Assembly: GCA_001414345.1 (NCBI GenBank)
Contig: LLCB01000554.1
Location: forward strand, 1 to 23,319
Length of the DNA stretch: 23,319 nt
Direction of reading: 5' to 3'
Source of the DNA: Hymenoscyphus infarciens
Taxonomy: Eukaryota; Ascomycota; Leotiomycetes; Helotiales; Helotiaceae
The notes under the pieces are model-generated. The model was not told the DNA's origin. It saw nothing but the letters and a program-made list of their open reading frames with translations, and ran no database searches. A program made the position numbers and the translations under genes. Shown here one piece after another: positions 8,790 to 18,423 of the stretch (the stretch's first letter is position 1; each line of letters opens with the position of its first letter).

Positions 8790-9910
8790 ATGGGAAAGTC
8801 GTAAGTTACGATCTTCTTTTTTACTCGATACCCGCGAGGCTGGTGGAGGAGCGCAACGACAACAGGCATCCGACTCGACTCTTCACAACGAGATCTCCGG
8901 CGCAGATCGCCCGCTCTTTGCGATACGATATCCAGAGGGCCTGCGGGCAATGCGGGAATAGCAATTATGATGCTATTGCCAGAATTCCCTGCCCATCCGA
9001 GATTAAAACAGCCCCTCATTACCAGGTTCTATGGTGATAGCGACCAGCCTTCTAGATACGGATAACTACTCGCCATGCTGAAAATATGCTCGGTCGCCTT
9101 TTCCGAGACCGTTCCAACATTTCCCGCACGCTACGCTCGTCCTACCCAGTCAAAGCGGCTTCTACTACCAAACCACCAGCTTGGACCCCCGGTCGCATGC
9201 TTATTATCTTGCGCCAGACACATTGCTAACACCCGAATCCAGTCAATCCAAGCTCTCCCAGGAGCAACTCGGTGAACTGCAGCGATCAACTCACTTTGAC
9301 AAGAAGGAGCTTCAGCAATGGTACAAGGGCACGTGCTCCTTCCTGTTCTCTATGGCTTTATTTTAACAAGTTCCAGGCTTCCTCAAAGATTGTCCGTCTG
9401 GCATGCTCACCAAGGAGGAATTTCAAAAGATTTATAGGCAATTCTTTCCCTTTGGAGATCCCTCGTCATTCGCAGATTATGTCTTCAACGTCTTCGACTC
9501 AGATAAATCCGGTTCAATCGATTTCAAGGAGTTCATTTGCGCGCTGAGTGTTACTAGCCGAGGAAAGATGGAAGACAAGTTAGACTGGGCATTCCAGCTA
9601 TACGATATCGATGGCGATGGAAAGATCAGTTACGATGAAATGTTGGCAATCGTTGAGGCTATTTACAAGATGGTATGTTGGCTACGATTTACGATTTTGC
9701 TCCAGTGGTTACGTACTAACTTTATACAAGGTTGGTTCAATGGTCAAGTTACCTGCGGACGAAGACACCCCCGAGAAGCGAGTACGAAAGATTTTCCGGA
9801 TGATGGACAAGGACGAGAACGGAAGCTTAGATATGGAGGAGTTCAAGGAGGGAAGCAAGCGCGACGAAACGATTGTCTCCGCACTTTCCTTATACGACGG
9901 CCTTGTCTGA
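8790..9910 (+). CDS. NCS1: Neuronal calcium sensor 1 (frequenin), four coding exons
   Basis: Exons 8790-8800, 9243-9328, 9377-9672 and 9731-9910 give exactly 190 aa, the usual frequenin length. The start [17 protein letters not shown] is a canonical N-myristoylation site. EF-hand 1 (around 36-47) is degenerate with Cys38-Pro39, as in the family; calcium-binding loops are at 73-84 ([12 protein letters not shown]), 109-120 ([12 protein letters not shown]) and 157-168 ([12 protein letters not shown]). The protein is a Ca2+/myristoyl-switch regulator at membranes, known in fungi for calcium tolerance and regulation of phosphatidylinositol 4-kinase. Introns are 8801-9242 (442 nt, GTAAGT..CAG with GCTAAC branch), 9329-9376 (48 nt, GC-AG type) and 9673-9730 (58 nt, GTATGT..AAG with ACTAAC branch). 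The first coding exon is only 11 nt. Confidence 0.95.
8801..9242 (+). other. Long first intron of NCS-1
   Basis: 442 nt between the 11-nt first coding exon and exon 2, with GTAAGT donor, GCTAAC branch and CCAG acceptor. It is several times longer than any other intron seen in this window. Small open frames inside it are chance frames; one, ending in [10 protein letters not shown], reads exon 2 in the wrong frame. Confidence 0.8.
9329..9376 (+). other. GC-AG intron of NCS-1
   Basis: The exon must end after AAG-G and resume with GC-TTC to give [13 protein letters not shown], which the family requires. The intron then begins GCACGT and ends TTCCAG, with TTTTAAC as branch site. The nearest GT (9333) would break the frame. 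This is a non-canonical but known 5' splice-site class. Confidence 0.8.
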
Positions 9911-10788
9911 TTTTCTCCCGGCGTTTTTGCGTGGAGCAATATCCTGGGGAAGATAGCAGTGGCGGTGGAGGAATTAGATGTCAATGGGAGTCGACAAATC
10001 TCTCTTCGGGTGGGAATGGTTCCCACAATGGGATTTCTCCCTCGTCCTTTTTTGTATGTTTTTGCCTGCTACTTACTGACGATTGTATCATGCATCATGA
10101 CTCGATGATTAGCCCCCCTGGCATGGAATTCATTGAGTGGAGGGTCGGGGATAGTCTTGCTCTTCTTTTCGTTGGCTTTCTCTTTTGTACAGGCATGCTC
10201 TTGGAGTGGAATAGCTTGCAAGGAATTGAACTTTTGAATCTCTATGTTTTGAAGTCGTGTTTTATTTTTCCTGTTCAAACTCAGTCAAATGATTGAGTAA
10301 GTTGACCTTTTACCAGCCGATCGCTTAACGTTTACGAAGCGGCTGTTCCACGCTAGCCCTTTGGAGCGAGATATACTCGTAAGTTTTACCTGGGGAATGC
10401 TGTGTCTATTACTTGTTGGGCAAGTGGGAGCCTCGAGGGAGCCGCTACTAATTAATAAAAGTGGGCCTTGTACGATTCTGGTTGACCAACCACTTTCCGC
10501 AATTTCCAATGCTGACTATTCGTACTAGCGGAATCCCACCTGCAAAACCTTAGATGCCTCATGCAACCCGGGTGGGACAACGACAGAAGTCCGAAGTACA
10601 AAACAGTTTCCTTTTGGTAACGGTAAGTCTATTTACATGTTTCCTATAAGATCCTCCCTCTCTCTACCCCATAACTCGTCTTCATGCAACTCCGAGACCG
10701 CACGACCGCAGCCTTCCTATCCGCTGCTCGCCTCTTCCAGCAACCCCTCAATCTATTCTCCTCAAACCAAACATCTTCCTATCCCACG
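9911..10788. other. NCS-1 3' region and promoter of the dioxygenase gene
   Basis: 878 bp between two plus-strand genes. The first part is T-rich 3' UTR-like sequence; a plus-strand frame running through it to 10296 is a read-through of the NCS-1 region in the wrong frame. The part from about 10640 is pyrimidine-rich leader with an upstream in-frame ATG at 10684 (see the dioxygenase). No independent gene is supported. Confidence 0.4.
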
Positions 10789-11681
10789 ATGGCACGCTCG
10801 CCGGTCGTTGCAGTCTGCCATGGAGGTGGACCAATGCCTTTGTTGGGAGATCCTGGCCATGCCGACTTGATCAAATCGATGTCTACAGAGATTCCGAAAA
10901 CCTTACAACTAGGGACCGAAAATGCGCCAAGAGCGATTGTTCTTGTAACTGCGCATTGGACCGAGCGAAACCCTACAATCAGCGCTGCGGCGATGCACAA
11001 GTTGTATTATGACTATGGAGGGTTCCCGCCCGAGACTTATAAGCTGAAGTATAATGCGCCTGGAAGTCCAGAGATTGCGAAGCAAGTCTATGGATTATTG
11101 CAGGATGCTGGATTTACGCCCGACATGGACTTGGAGAGAGGTATGAATACAGGTCCATTGGATTGTTGGATGAGTGAGTGCTAATCGAAATACCAGGTTG
11201 GGATCATGGCGTGTTCGTCCCCCTCACCTTGATCAACCCCAAAGCCGATATCCCCATCGTTCAACTCTCCGTCCTTGCCGATGAAGATTCTTCTGCACAC
11301 TTCGCCATGGGAAAGGCCCTCGCCCCTCTTCGCGATCAAGGAATAGCGATTATAGGCTCGGGAATGCCTACCTTTCACAACCTGGGCTTGATGTTCTCTC
11401 TCCGCAATTACAGCAACGACGAGCGAGATAAAATCGTGCGACGGAATGACGACTGGAGCAAGAAACTCACGAATGCGGTGATGCAGGAGAGTAGCGAGAA
11501 GAGAGAGCAGGAGTTGAAAGGTTGGAGGGACTTCACGGGCGCCAACCAAGCGCATCCTGAGGGTCGGGCTGAGCATTTATTTCCGCTGTTTGTTTGTGCT
11601 GGTGCTGCTGGTGATGTTAAGGGTGAGGCGCATGGGGATATGCTTTTTGGCATGAAGCACTTTAGTTATTCCTGGAAGTGA
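10789..11681 (+). CDS. Class III extradiol dioxygenase, DODA/LigB type
   Basis: Exons 10789-11140 and 11197-11681, intron 11141-11196 (56 nt, GTATGA donor, GCTAAT branch, CAG acceptor), give 278 aa. Family hallmarks are HGGGPMP (His11), VTAHW (His56), YDYGGFP, GWDHGVFVPL (His121), SGMPTFHNL (His178) and AEHLFPLF (His244). By comparison with 4,5-DOPA dioxygenases, His11, His56 and His244 are likely metal ligands and His178 the catalytic base; this mapping is inference. The family opens catechol-type rings; fungal members of this clade mostly have unknown substrates. ATG 10789 has A at -3 and G at +4. An in-frame ATG at 10684 has T at -3 and would add 35 residues rich in Arg, Ser and Ala, a possible mitochondrial presequence (313 aa form). 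Confidence 0.92.
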
Positions 11682-12421
11682 GAGCTCTGTATTGTTTGTT
11701 GTAAGAGTTAATGAATTCCCTTGGTTTGTTTTTATCTTCCTTAATGTCTGGGTGCTCGGCGGCACTTGACTTGACTCTCAACTATATTGGGAATTGAGGT
11801 CAAAAATGGAGAGAAGAAAGAAAAATGGAAAAATTGAAAACATCACAGAATATCAAGATATGGTTGTACCAAAATCGAGTCAAAACTCTCTCGTTGTTCT
11901 TGAAGCCAGTTCTTCTGCAGTTGGGGACTGAGCTATGCGCACTACTAAAGGATTCAGTTATTTGTAACCACTGTGCTAGACCCCAGGCTCATTACTTAAA
12001 CCTCAACTCATCGAGTCTCTTGCAAAAGGGAGGCGTACTTGGCCTTGGTGAGAGACACAATCGATCACTTTCTAATTTGAATCATTAAACCACTATTGAT
12101 TTGGGAGGAGTTACGTTGCTTTGTAGACAAAGTTCGTCACTCCTAAAATAGAGGGAGAGAGGGTTGATAACAAAATATAGTAAATTCAGTTGAGAGTCTA
12201 TAGATGGGATTCATCTCCTTAACTTACTTCAGAAGAGTAGTTGAGAGCGACATTTACAAAAGTAACTCTAAGTAACTCAGACCTCAAATACTACAAGCCA
12301 CCCAACGAACCTGTCAGAAACAAAGACTATATTTATCATTCTCAACAACTTCCCCAACAACACTCTCAAAAACGAAAAGTGATACGCCTTCAGTCGTCTG
12401 GTGCCAAAAACAAAATACACA
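11682..12421. other. Intergenic region, no gene seen
   Basis: 740 bp between the dioxygenase stop and the 2EXR-like locus. A purine-rich stretch (AGAAGAAAGAAAAATGG, about 11812-11827) is present. Frames on both strands are short and without codon-like composition. From 12241 a plus frame without ATG is open into the 2EXR-like exon 1 and is discussed there. Confidence 0.4.
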
Positions 12422-13460
12422 ATGGTGAATCTCGTCTAGTCACAAAGTTTCCAGTCTTTCCTCGACTGCCGCAGGAGCTGCGCGAGTAAGTTTGATTTAT
12501 TTTCAACTCTCGTGTACTCGCTAATTTTTGGATAGTATGATCTGGGCAGCGGCCTGTCACGCCCCTCAGATACACTTACTTAGTGGCCCAATAACTATTC
12601 GCGACAAATTCACGGTTATTATGCTCACTTGTAAGAATGCAAGAGCTGTAGCTCTCTCTCTTCAACGACATTACTTTGTGCGTGTCAAGCCAGGCTTCGA
12701 TGCTTATCCCAAACTTTATCAGAAAACTTTCTTCACATCTGAAAATGACATACTCTGGTCATTTTGGGAAGCTCCGTTGTCAAATGGATTTAGACCTTCG
12801 CTAATGGAGCAGCAGTTCACCATGCAGGCTAGCAACCCCCCAACTGAAGCAGGGAATGGACAAGCCGCTTCTCCAGGTGTGGGCCTTTTATTCTGTGGAC
12901 AATGTCACTGGTGTCACCCGATTGGTACTCGCGCTCCCTGTATCAGACCCCTTCTGAAGTCAAACACTCCGCAGCCGACATTAACCATTGCTTTCTCTGC
13001 CGCTGCTTGGGATTACTACTGGAATTCAGGCAACTTCGTTCCCTCTCAGGACATATCCCAATGGTGCAGCATCAAAGAGATCTTGCTCATATCGAAACAG
13101 CCAAAGCGGGTCACGAAAAGCGTCATCTTCACCATCCCATCGAAACTTCCAAAGACAAGTCCTCTTGCAAAGTACAAAAGGTCGCGTTCATCATGTAAAT
13201 GGGCATCTTTGACCAATAGTTGGGAGGAAATGCTGGGATGCGTGATAAGGGATCTGGAGATACATAAGATGGATACCGCAAATCGTATGAAAACTAGACT
13301 AGGTGAGCACAGTGCTAGAAAACAAGGAATTTTGAGCTGACAGGATTAAGGAAGTGTGATTGATGCCGAAGAACGAAAGGAGTTAGTGGAGTTAGCGGAC
13401 CTTCATGCGAATTGGCAAATACCCAAGGTCAGAATTGTTGATGCGACACAGCGAAGATGA
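12422..13460 (+). pseudogene. 2EXR/F-box-like hypothetical gene with no usable start
   Basis: Exon 1 ends FPVFPRLPQELR at 12485; an intron at 12486-12535 (50 nt, GTAAGT..TAG with CTAAT) joins it to MIWAAACHAPQIHLLS. The resulting FPRLPQELRDMIW is the signature of the fungal 2EXR domain, an F-box-like helix start of unknown function. Exon 2 (12536-13302) stays open and includes a region with four Cys and two His (about 12890-12945), then WCSIKEILLISKQPKRVTK. A second intron (13303-13350, 48 nt, GTGAGC..AAG) leads to EERKELVELADLHANW, IPKVRIVDATQRR and a stop at 13460. Problem: exon 1's frame contains no ATG back to 12241. The good-context ATG at 12422 reads MVNLV then TAG, one base out of phase. 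Either the gene is dead, the start lies in an unseen upstream exon, or the base calls are wrong. Confidence 0.5.
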
Positions 13461-15487
13461 ACGGTTAGGAGCCGATTTGCCATGGATTGAGAAGTGTACC
13501 TTAGCATTCTAGAATCATCGTTTCGATGTTTGTTTTTGAAGTCGTCCTCGAACCATGCTAGGTACCCCCTTTGCGCAATAATTTCTTCGTGTTGCTTTTT
13601 TCGTTCTAACCCAATAGTTTCAACAAGTTGCAAATAATCCAACCCGTCGGCGGTCATCTGAGATCGCTCCGTGAGGTCACACAATGCCAGCTGCTTCCAT
13701 TGAGTCACCTAGTGTTTCATGCGTCCTGTTGAATTCCTCGATTTCTGCAGCCCTTCTCTCGGCTAGCTGATCATCGTTTTGAGGTTTGATTTTTCCAAAC
13801 TTTTTGACCTGCCCTTTAAAATTGATCAAGGTAACTTCAAATATTTCTTTCTAAATCCGGTTGCTCCTCCCAGTCTTTGCAAATGACCTCCAGAAAGCCC
13901 ACCAATTCTTGGAGTTTGAGTATATTTTTCTCGTCTTTACTCAATTGGATACTTCGTTTGAAATAGTTAACACTGTTACGGAGAAATGATATTAACAAAC
14001 CAATGCTTAAGTGCATCAGAGAAGACGAAATAGTTACCCTGGTTACAGACTCGGCACCAGAGTATCCTCTTACTATGTGACGTCCTTCTTAGCTCGGATC
14101 CACGATGAGGACGATGATAAAAATATAAGTTTATTGTTTTGAATGAATGCGCGGGTGCTAACTAACAATGAGGACAACCCCGCAATTTCTTATACGAAAC
14201 CAAAGCCCCTCTAATAGGGTCGAGGTTGGAGTGTGTACCAATCCATTTAATGTTGAAATTTTTCTCGGAAACTCGATTATTTTTATGAAATCGATTTTCA
14301 AGACGTTCAGAGAGGTAGGGGATTGGATATTCCAGGTTGCTTCTTTTCTATCACGAGACTCGTTTATGCTTTTTTACCAAATTCCCCAAAGTCGAATGAC
14401 TTTAGATGAACATGGCTCTCTTGCAGACTACCTCCCTGATGTCGCCAATAACTTCGCTCGCCTTCGCCTCTTGCTCCCTGTTCATATTTTCATATCTTAG
14501 CTACAAGTCAAATTCCTTCAAACCCCTGATTGCTTTCAACCTTTTTGATTTTTGAGTTTATCAATGAAGGCCTCAAAATGAGGTTTATCAAATACCGCCA
14601 AGAAAACGTGGATTTTGAGACTTTGCAGTGAGCTCATGCTTTGTAGCAGTGACCATGTAAGCCTTTTGCTGAATTTGTAGCTTTTGTCGTCGAGTTTGAA
14701 TGTGAGGGTTATGGAATGGATCGAGTTTCTGTGGAGAGGGTTGATTAATGAGAGGTACTATTTGTGTGCTTAGTCCCTCCTATTTATTCTTTCAGTCTCA
14801 GAAAGGGTAAGAAACTCACATTAAGCATTTGCTCAGAATTACCAAAACTGAATCCCTTCAAACGGTAAAGTACCCCAGACCCGCAGATATCGACGTAGGC
14901 TTGGCGACAGAGTGTGTAAAAACCCAACATTGCTAGCAACTAGATTAGCACATATGTTGTTTTTCTGTGGAACCATCAAAATGCTTACTTGTACCCAGTT
15001 TTCGAATTCCCCCACCTCCATTCGTGAATTTATCCAGAGCTTTACGGGGACTAATGCAATCGACATTGAGGGTCGTGATAATATCCTCCCAGATTCTCAA
15101 GCGAATCTCAGCATGAAGCTTGAAAATCCCACTTATATTTGGTGCAATCTTCCTAGCCCAATCCCGAGACTATGATAATTTGTGTTAGTAATGTGATCCC
15201 AATTAGAATGTGGCAAAAAAACTTGCATGAACACCAGTTTCAGGAATAGGAACTTCTTTGCAAAGAACTCGCTTAGGCGGATGTCCTCTTCTTTTCTTAC
15301 TCGCCTTCCGCATTTCTTGTGGGGAGGTTGTCTTTAATCAAGTTAGGTGATGGGAGAATGAAAGGGGGTGAGTTCGACTAACCATGAAAGCGTTGAAGCC
15401 AGGAAGTTTTCTATGAGGGACGATTGTTGGTACCACGTTCTCGGGCTCTTTCGGGTCCTTTTTCTTCTGTTCCTTGGTACGCGTCAT
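13403..15487 (-). pseudogene. Decayed multi-exon gene of unknown family
   Basis: The 5' part splices cleanly from ATG 15487: exons 15487-15383, 15331-15227, 15169-14989 and 14939-14843, starting MTRTKEQKKKDPKEPENVV. Introns are 15332-15382 (GT-AG), 15170-15226 (GC-AG, GCAAGT donor) and 14940-14988. The product includes GIFKLHAEIRLRIWEDIITT, reminiscent of the LPxELRxxIW start of fungal F-box-like/2EXR proteins. At about 14841 one extra base gives an immediate TAA; dropping it yields FWNSEQMLN and a further GT-AG intron (14758-14819). Later segments remain protein-like but shift frame repeatedly (near 14540 and 13840) and carry stops at 14501, 14402, 14348-14353 and 14162. They include GCPHC and LWCRVCNQG, possibly a zinc-binding CxxC pair, and a coiled-coil tail (LERKKQHEEII). 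It may be one gene or two. The 3' end overlaps the 2EXR-like locus antisense. Confidence 0.6.
15170..15226 (-). other. GC-AG intron in the decayed gene
   Basis: On the minus strand the donor is GCAAGT (consensus for GC-AG introns), the branch TACTAACAC and the acceptor ATAG. Splicing joins PETGVH to SRDWARK in phase and removes a stop. This is the second GC-AG intron in the window after the one in NCS-1. Confidence 0.6.
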
Positions 15488-16017
15488 CTTTACTGTGGTA
15501 TAAATTTGGATTATCGATCATTTAAGTGATGGTTTATGGAGGTTCCGAGAATGAAGCAAGCTGAGGGCAGAGTCGTCAATAAATAAACTCGCGTCCGGCT
15601 TACGAAACTTCCAAAGACTTCGAGAGTCATCTTGTAAAAGGAAGGACTTGCTAGCTTCTTTCTGCCCGCGTATCAACCCCGGCGGTGAACTTGAAACCCG
15701 TAACTCGAACTCTACCTAAAGAATGAGATGTGTTTCATACCAGAGATGTTTACGTCGCGGTATGTCTTGGGACTTTGTGTTGGACTAGAAGAATATTATT
15801 CTCATTTTTCAAGCCAGCCTCGCATATTATATTATATTATACGTATGAGATTTAGATGATCTGTTATTGTTCTAGGTCTTTAAGTACCATGATTTCAAAA
15901 GTGAGTAAAGAATACCAGAAAAGAGGTGATAGCGCGGAAATTCTTTTATCCTCTTACCGGATAAACTTGTGTAAGTGGTCTTGAACTCTGATAAAATTTG
16001 CTCAACCCATCCAACAT
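15488..16017. other. Intergenic region, no gene seen
   Basis: 530 bp holding the putative promoter of the decayed gene (reading left) and the 3' region of the amidotransferase gene. A short TATTA tandem (about 15825-15842) is the only repeat noticed. Confidence 0.4.
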
Positions 16018-17005
16018 CTACAACCTCGCTTCAATGCGAAGGCCTTCCTCTGATGATGTGACATTCTCGCTGAATCCCTCTATCCTCTCCGAATCAGCCT
16101 CTTCCAAAAAGAACTTCAACATGACAACCGCCGCCCAAACGGAATCGTCGTCCTTTTCAACGTCATCCAAAGCTTCCTTCATGAATCTCGTCTCCCATTT
16201 CTTGTACCCAAAGGCTTTTACAGTCTCGCAATTTACGAATCTATCGAATTCCGCATGCCCTTGAAACGTCAACAATCGACCTTTCTTCCACACTCCCTCC
16301 ACAGCGCAACGCTCAGTGCTACCTATCGAATGAAAGCCCTGGGGCAGGGCAGACGCAGATACGTGGTCTTGATGCACGAATTGTTGTCTCAATTGCTTGG
16401 GGTTCTCCTCATTGGAAGTGACGGGTCCGAAATTGGAGAGGAACGCGGGCGAAAGGTCGACTGCGCATACGCCTATTTCCCATTCCCCTGCCGATACAAT
16501 GTTTTGACCTCCTGGGGCGGAGAATAAAGAGTGGCAGATGATTTGGTGACCAAAGCAAGAGCCAAAGAGTTTGACGGAGGGATACGAGACGAATACTCCT
16601 GCTCAAGTGTTAGTCATGTTTTGGTACATTGGAATGGGGCCGAATTACTTTTGCAGAATGCGACGAGGGCATCTATCCAAGGGGCTTGATCGTACGCGGC
16701 AGCAGCTATAGTCATTACGATCAGTATCGAATGCAAATCAAGTCCGGAAGGAGGTCAAGCAAGTGCTTACCCGCCCCAGTGATGATGATAACATCAAGCT
16801 GGCTCAACTCTTCCGGAGAAGGTTCCTCCAGTTTCACAGAGTCATATCCCCTGAAAGTAAGCTCCAACCCAGAAAGTTCTGGAGTTTGGTTAGCTGTATT
16901 TCTCAAAAGGTCAGCGAATATATCGCTATATAGGCCTCGCTCGGCAAGTACATTTGGAACCGGTGTATCACTATTTAGGACGGCGATACGAAGGCTAGGA
17001 GCCAT
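16018..17005 (-). CDS. Class I glutamine amidotransferase-like protein, three exons
   Basis: Exons 17005-16771, 16705-16649 and 16598-16018 give 290 aa. Introns are 16706-16770 (65 nt, GTAAGC..TAG) and 16599-16648 (50 nt, GTAATT..CAG, ACTAACAC branch). The protein begins MAPSLRIAVLNSDTPVPNV. After DVIIITGA and AYDQAPWI comes the nucleophile elbow LFGSCFGHQII with Cys112, then QFVHQDHV and FQGHAEFD, supplying the His and Glu of a Cys-His-Glu triad. This is the stand-alone GMP-synthase-like amidotransferase family common in fungi; the ATP-pyrophosphatase domain of GMP synthase is absent. It is probably a cytosolic glutaminase or gamma-glutamyl hydrolase-type enzyme; the substrate is unknown. 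All motif residues are present, so it looks intact. Confidence 0.9.
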
Positions 17006-17158
17006 TGCACGGAAATTGTTGCAGGGGGAAAGAGATGCTTTAAGATGCCTTTTTAAATCTTTACACGTCTATACTGTTCCTACTTACCTTATTTCGAAAA
17101 CACCTCCCCACCTTCCGATTTCAAGCGATACCGGCACAACTTGGGTTTCTCTTATCAA

Positions 17159-18423
17159 TTATGCCAAGCTGGAGCTCCACCAACCGCCCCTCAAATTATT
17201 GGATTCATACTCCGTAATGGAAGGTTTTTGGCTAATGGGAGAGTTTCGCGCATGAAGCATTGCGTAAAATAGGTAAACACATCCAGTACCTGACGCTGGA
17301 TTGGTAATTGTTTGTTCTATTTCTCTTACCTGATAAGCTTCTTGTTCCCGAAGGGTGGATACATTACCCTCTGCCTTATCCAATCGTATGAATATACGAG
17401 TATTCCCGTGAAGCGTCAGTCATTTCAGGTCACGACTCCGATCTAGATGTTTCAAAAGGTGACTTACGTGCCAAGTTCAAGTGGTTGGATAATAAATTAG
17501 ACTCGGTCAAACGACTATTTAATTCCTCGTGTTTTTGAAAGTCTAAATTCAATGTGTTTGCAAAGCAGGGAGTGTCTTCGTTCTGTTGGTCCGTTGCTGT
17601 TATAAAAATGACTTGAGAATTAAGTTTGGAATTTTGCCATCTGCAACACGTTTTCGCCATACGGTGCCTCTTATGTATTACCTTCATTCGAATGAACCGT
17701 AGTTCCGTGGAAGTCAGGATCTAAAAAAAAGGCTCCTCACCTGAGAACTCAGATAAGAATTGCGGCATGCAACAAAATTTGCCCGAATGGGACTAGTGCC
17801 TGCACTCCCAGCCATTGGTTTGTTGTCCGTTCAGCAGAGTTCATTCTGTCTAGAAAAGTAAATGCTGATTCAAAAACCCAAAAGTGAGAGTTCAAGTCAT
17901 GGTTCTCGATTCATCCATGAGACGATATTGTGTTACAAGTCTTACCTTCATTGTTTCCAAATATTTTGAACAACGAAGAGCACTAAAAGCCGATTATCTA
18001 AATGGTTCGCACAGTTGATTTAATTGTCTGAAAATCTTCGGTATAATCGCCTGACTAATGGATGATGACCGAAATTCCAATCAATCTACAGGGCGGAGAA
18101 ATAAACGATCAATTCATCAAGTTTGAGCACCTAACACGACTTCTGACATCCTCTTGCGCTTCTCTTATCGCGTTGTAGTCAGAGAGACCAGCTTTGCAAA
18201 AACCGAGATTTATGTTATGTAAAAATATACCTTGATAGGCGGTGGACCCTCAAGATGACAATACTCCACAAAATGGCGTTTGATATCCATGTCCTCGGTA
18301 CTTCCCTACTAGTTCGTCATCTTCCGAGCTTTGCGGGATGGGGTAACCATTTTCGTCTAGAACATGGATTTCAATCAATGCTGAAAAAAAAGGCAAATTT
18401 CGCGAGGAATCGGAACTCAACAT
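17159..18423 (-). pseudogene. Weakly supported decayed locus
   Basis: Several minus-strand segments have protein-like composition but cannot be joined into one frame. From ATG 18423 a frame reads MLSSDSSRNLPFFSALIEIH then LDENGYPIPQSSEDDELVG and meets TGA at 18250. Beyond it, a 39-nt intron candidate (18192-18230) leads to AGLSDYNAIREAQEDVRSRV, and further left IDWNFGHHPLVRRLYRRF lies in another phase. At 17430-17687 a frame contains LDFQKHEELNSRLTESNLLS, and a GTAAGT donor near 17467 could join it to GNVSTLREQEAYQVREIE, ending at 17159. Helical, charged residues dominate. I do not recognise the family. It may be one broken gene, two neighbours, or in part chance. Confidence 0.3.

Noticed and set aside
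9403..10296. 297-codon plus frame running through NCS-1 and its 3' region
   Set aside because: It reads through the third NCS-1 intron into the wrong frame; splicing at 9672/9731 gives the exact 190-aa family length.
538..11681. SDR, monooxygenase and extradiol dioxygenase considered as one metabolic gene cluster
   Set aside because: MED4 and NCS-1, both housekeeping genes, lie between them, and no backbone synthase or transporter is present.
14912..15175. 87-codon plus frame
   Set aside because: It lies opposite exons 3 and 4 of the decayed minus-strand gene, which splice with consensus sites.
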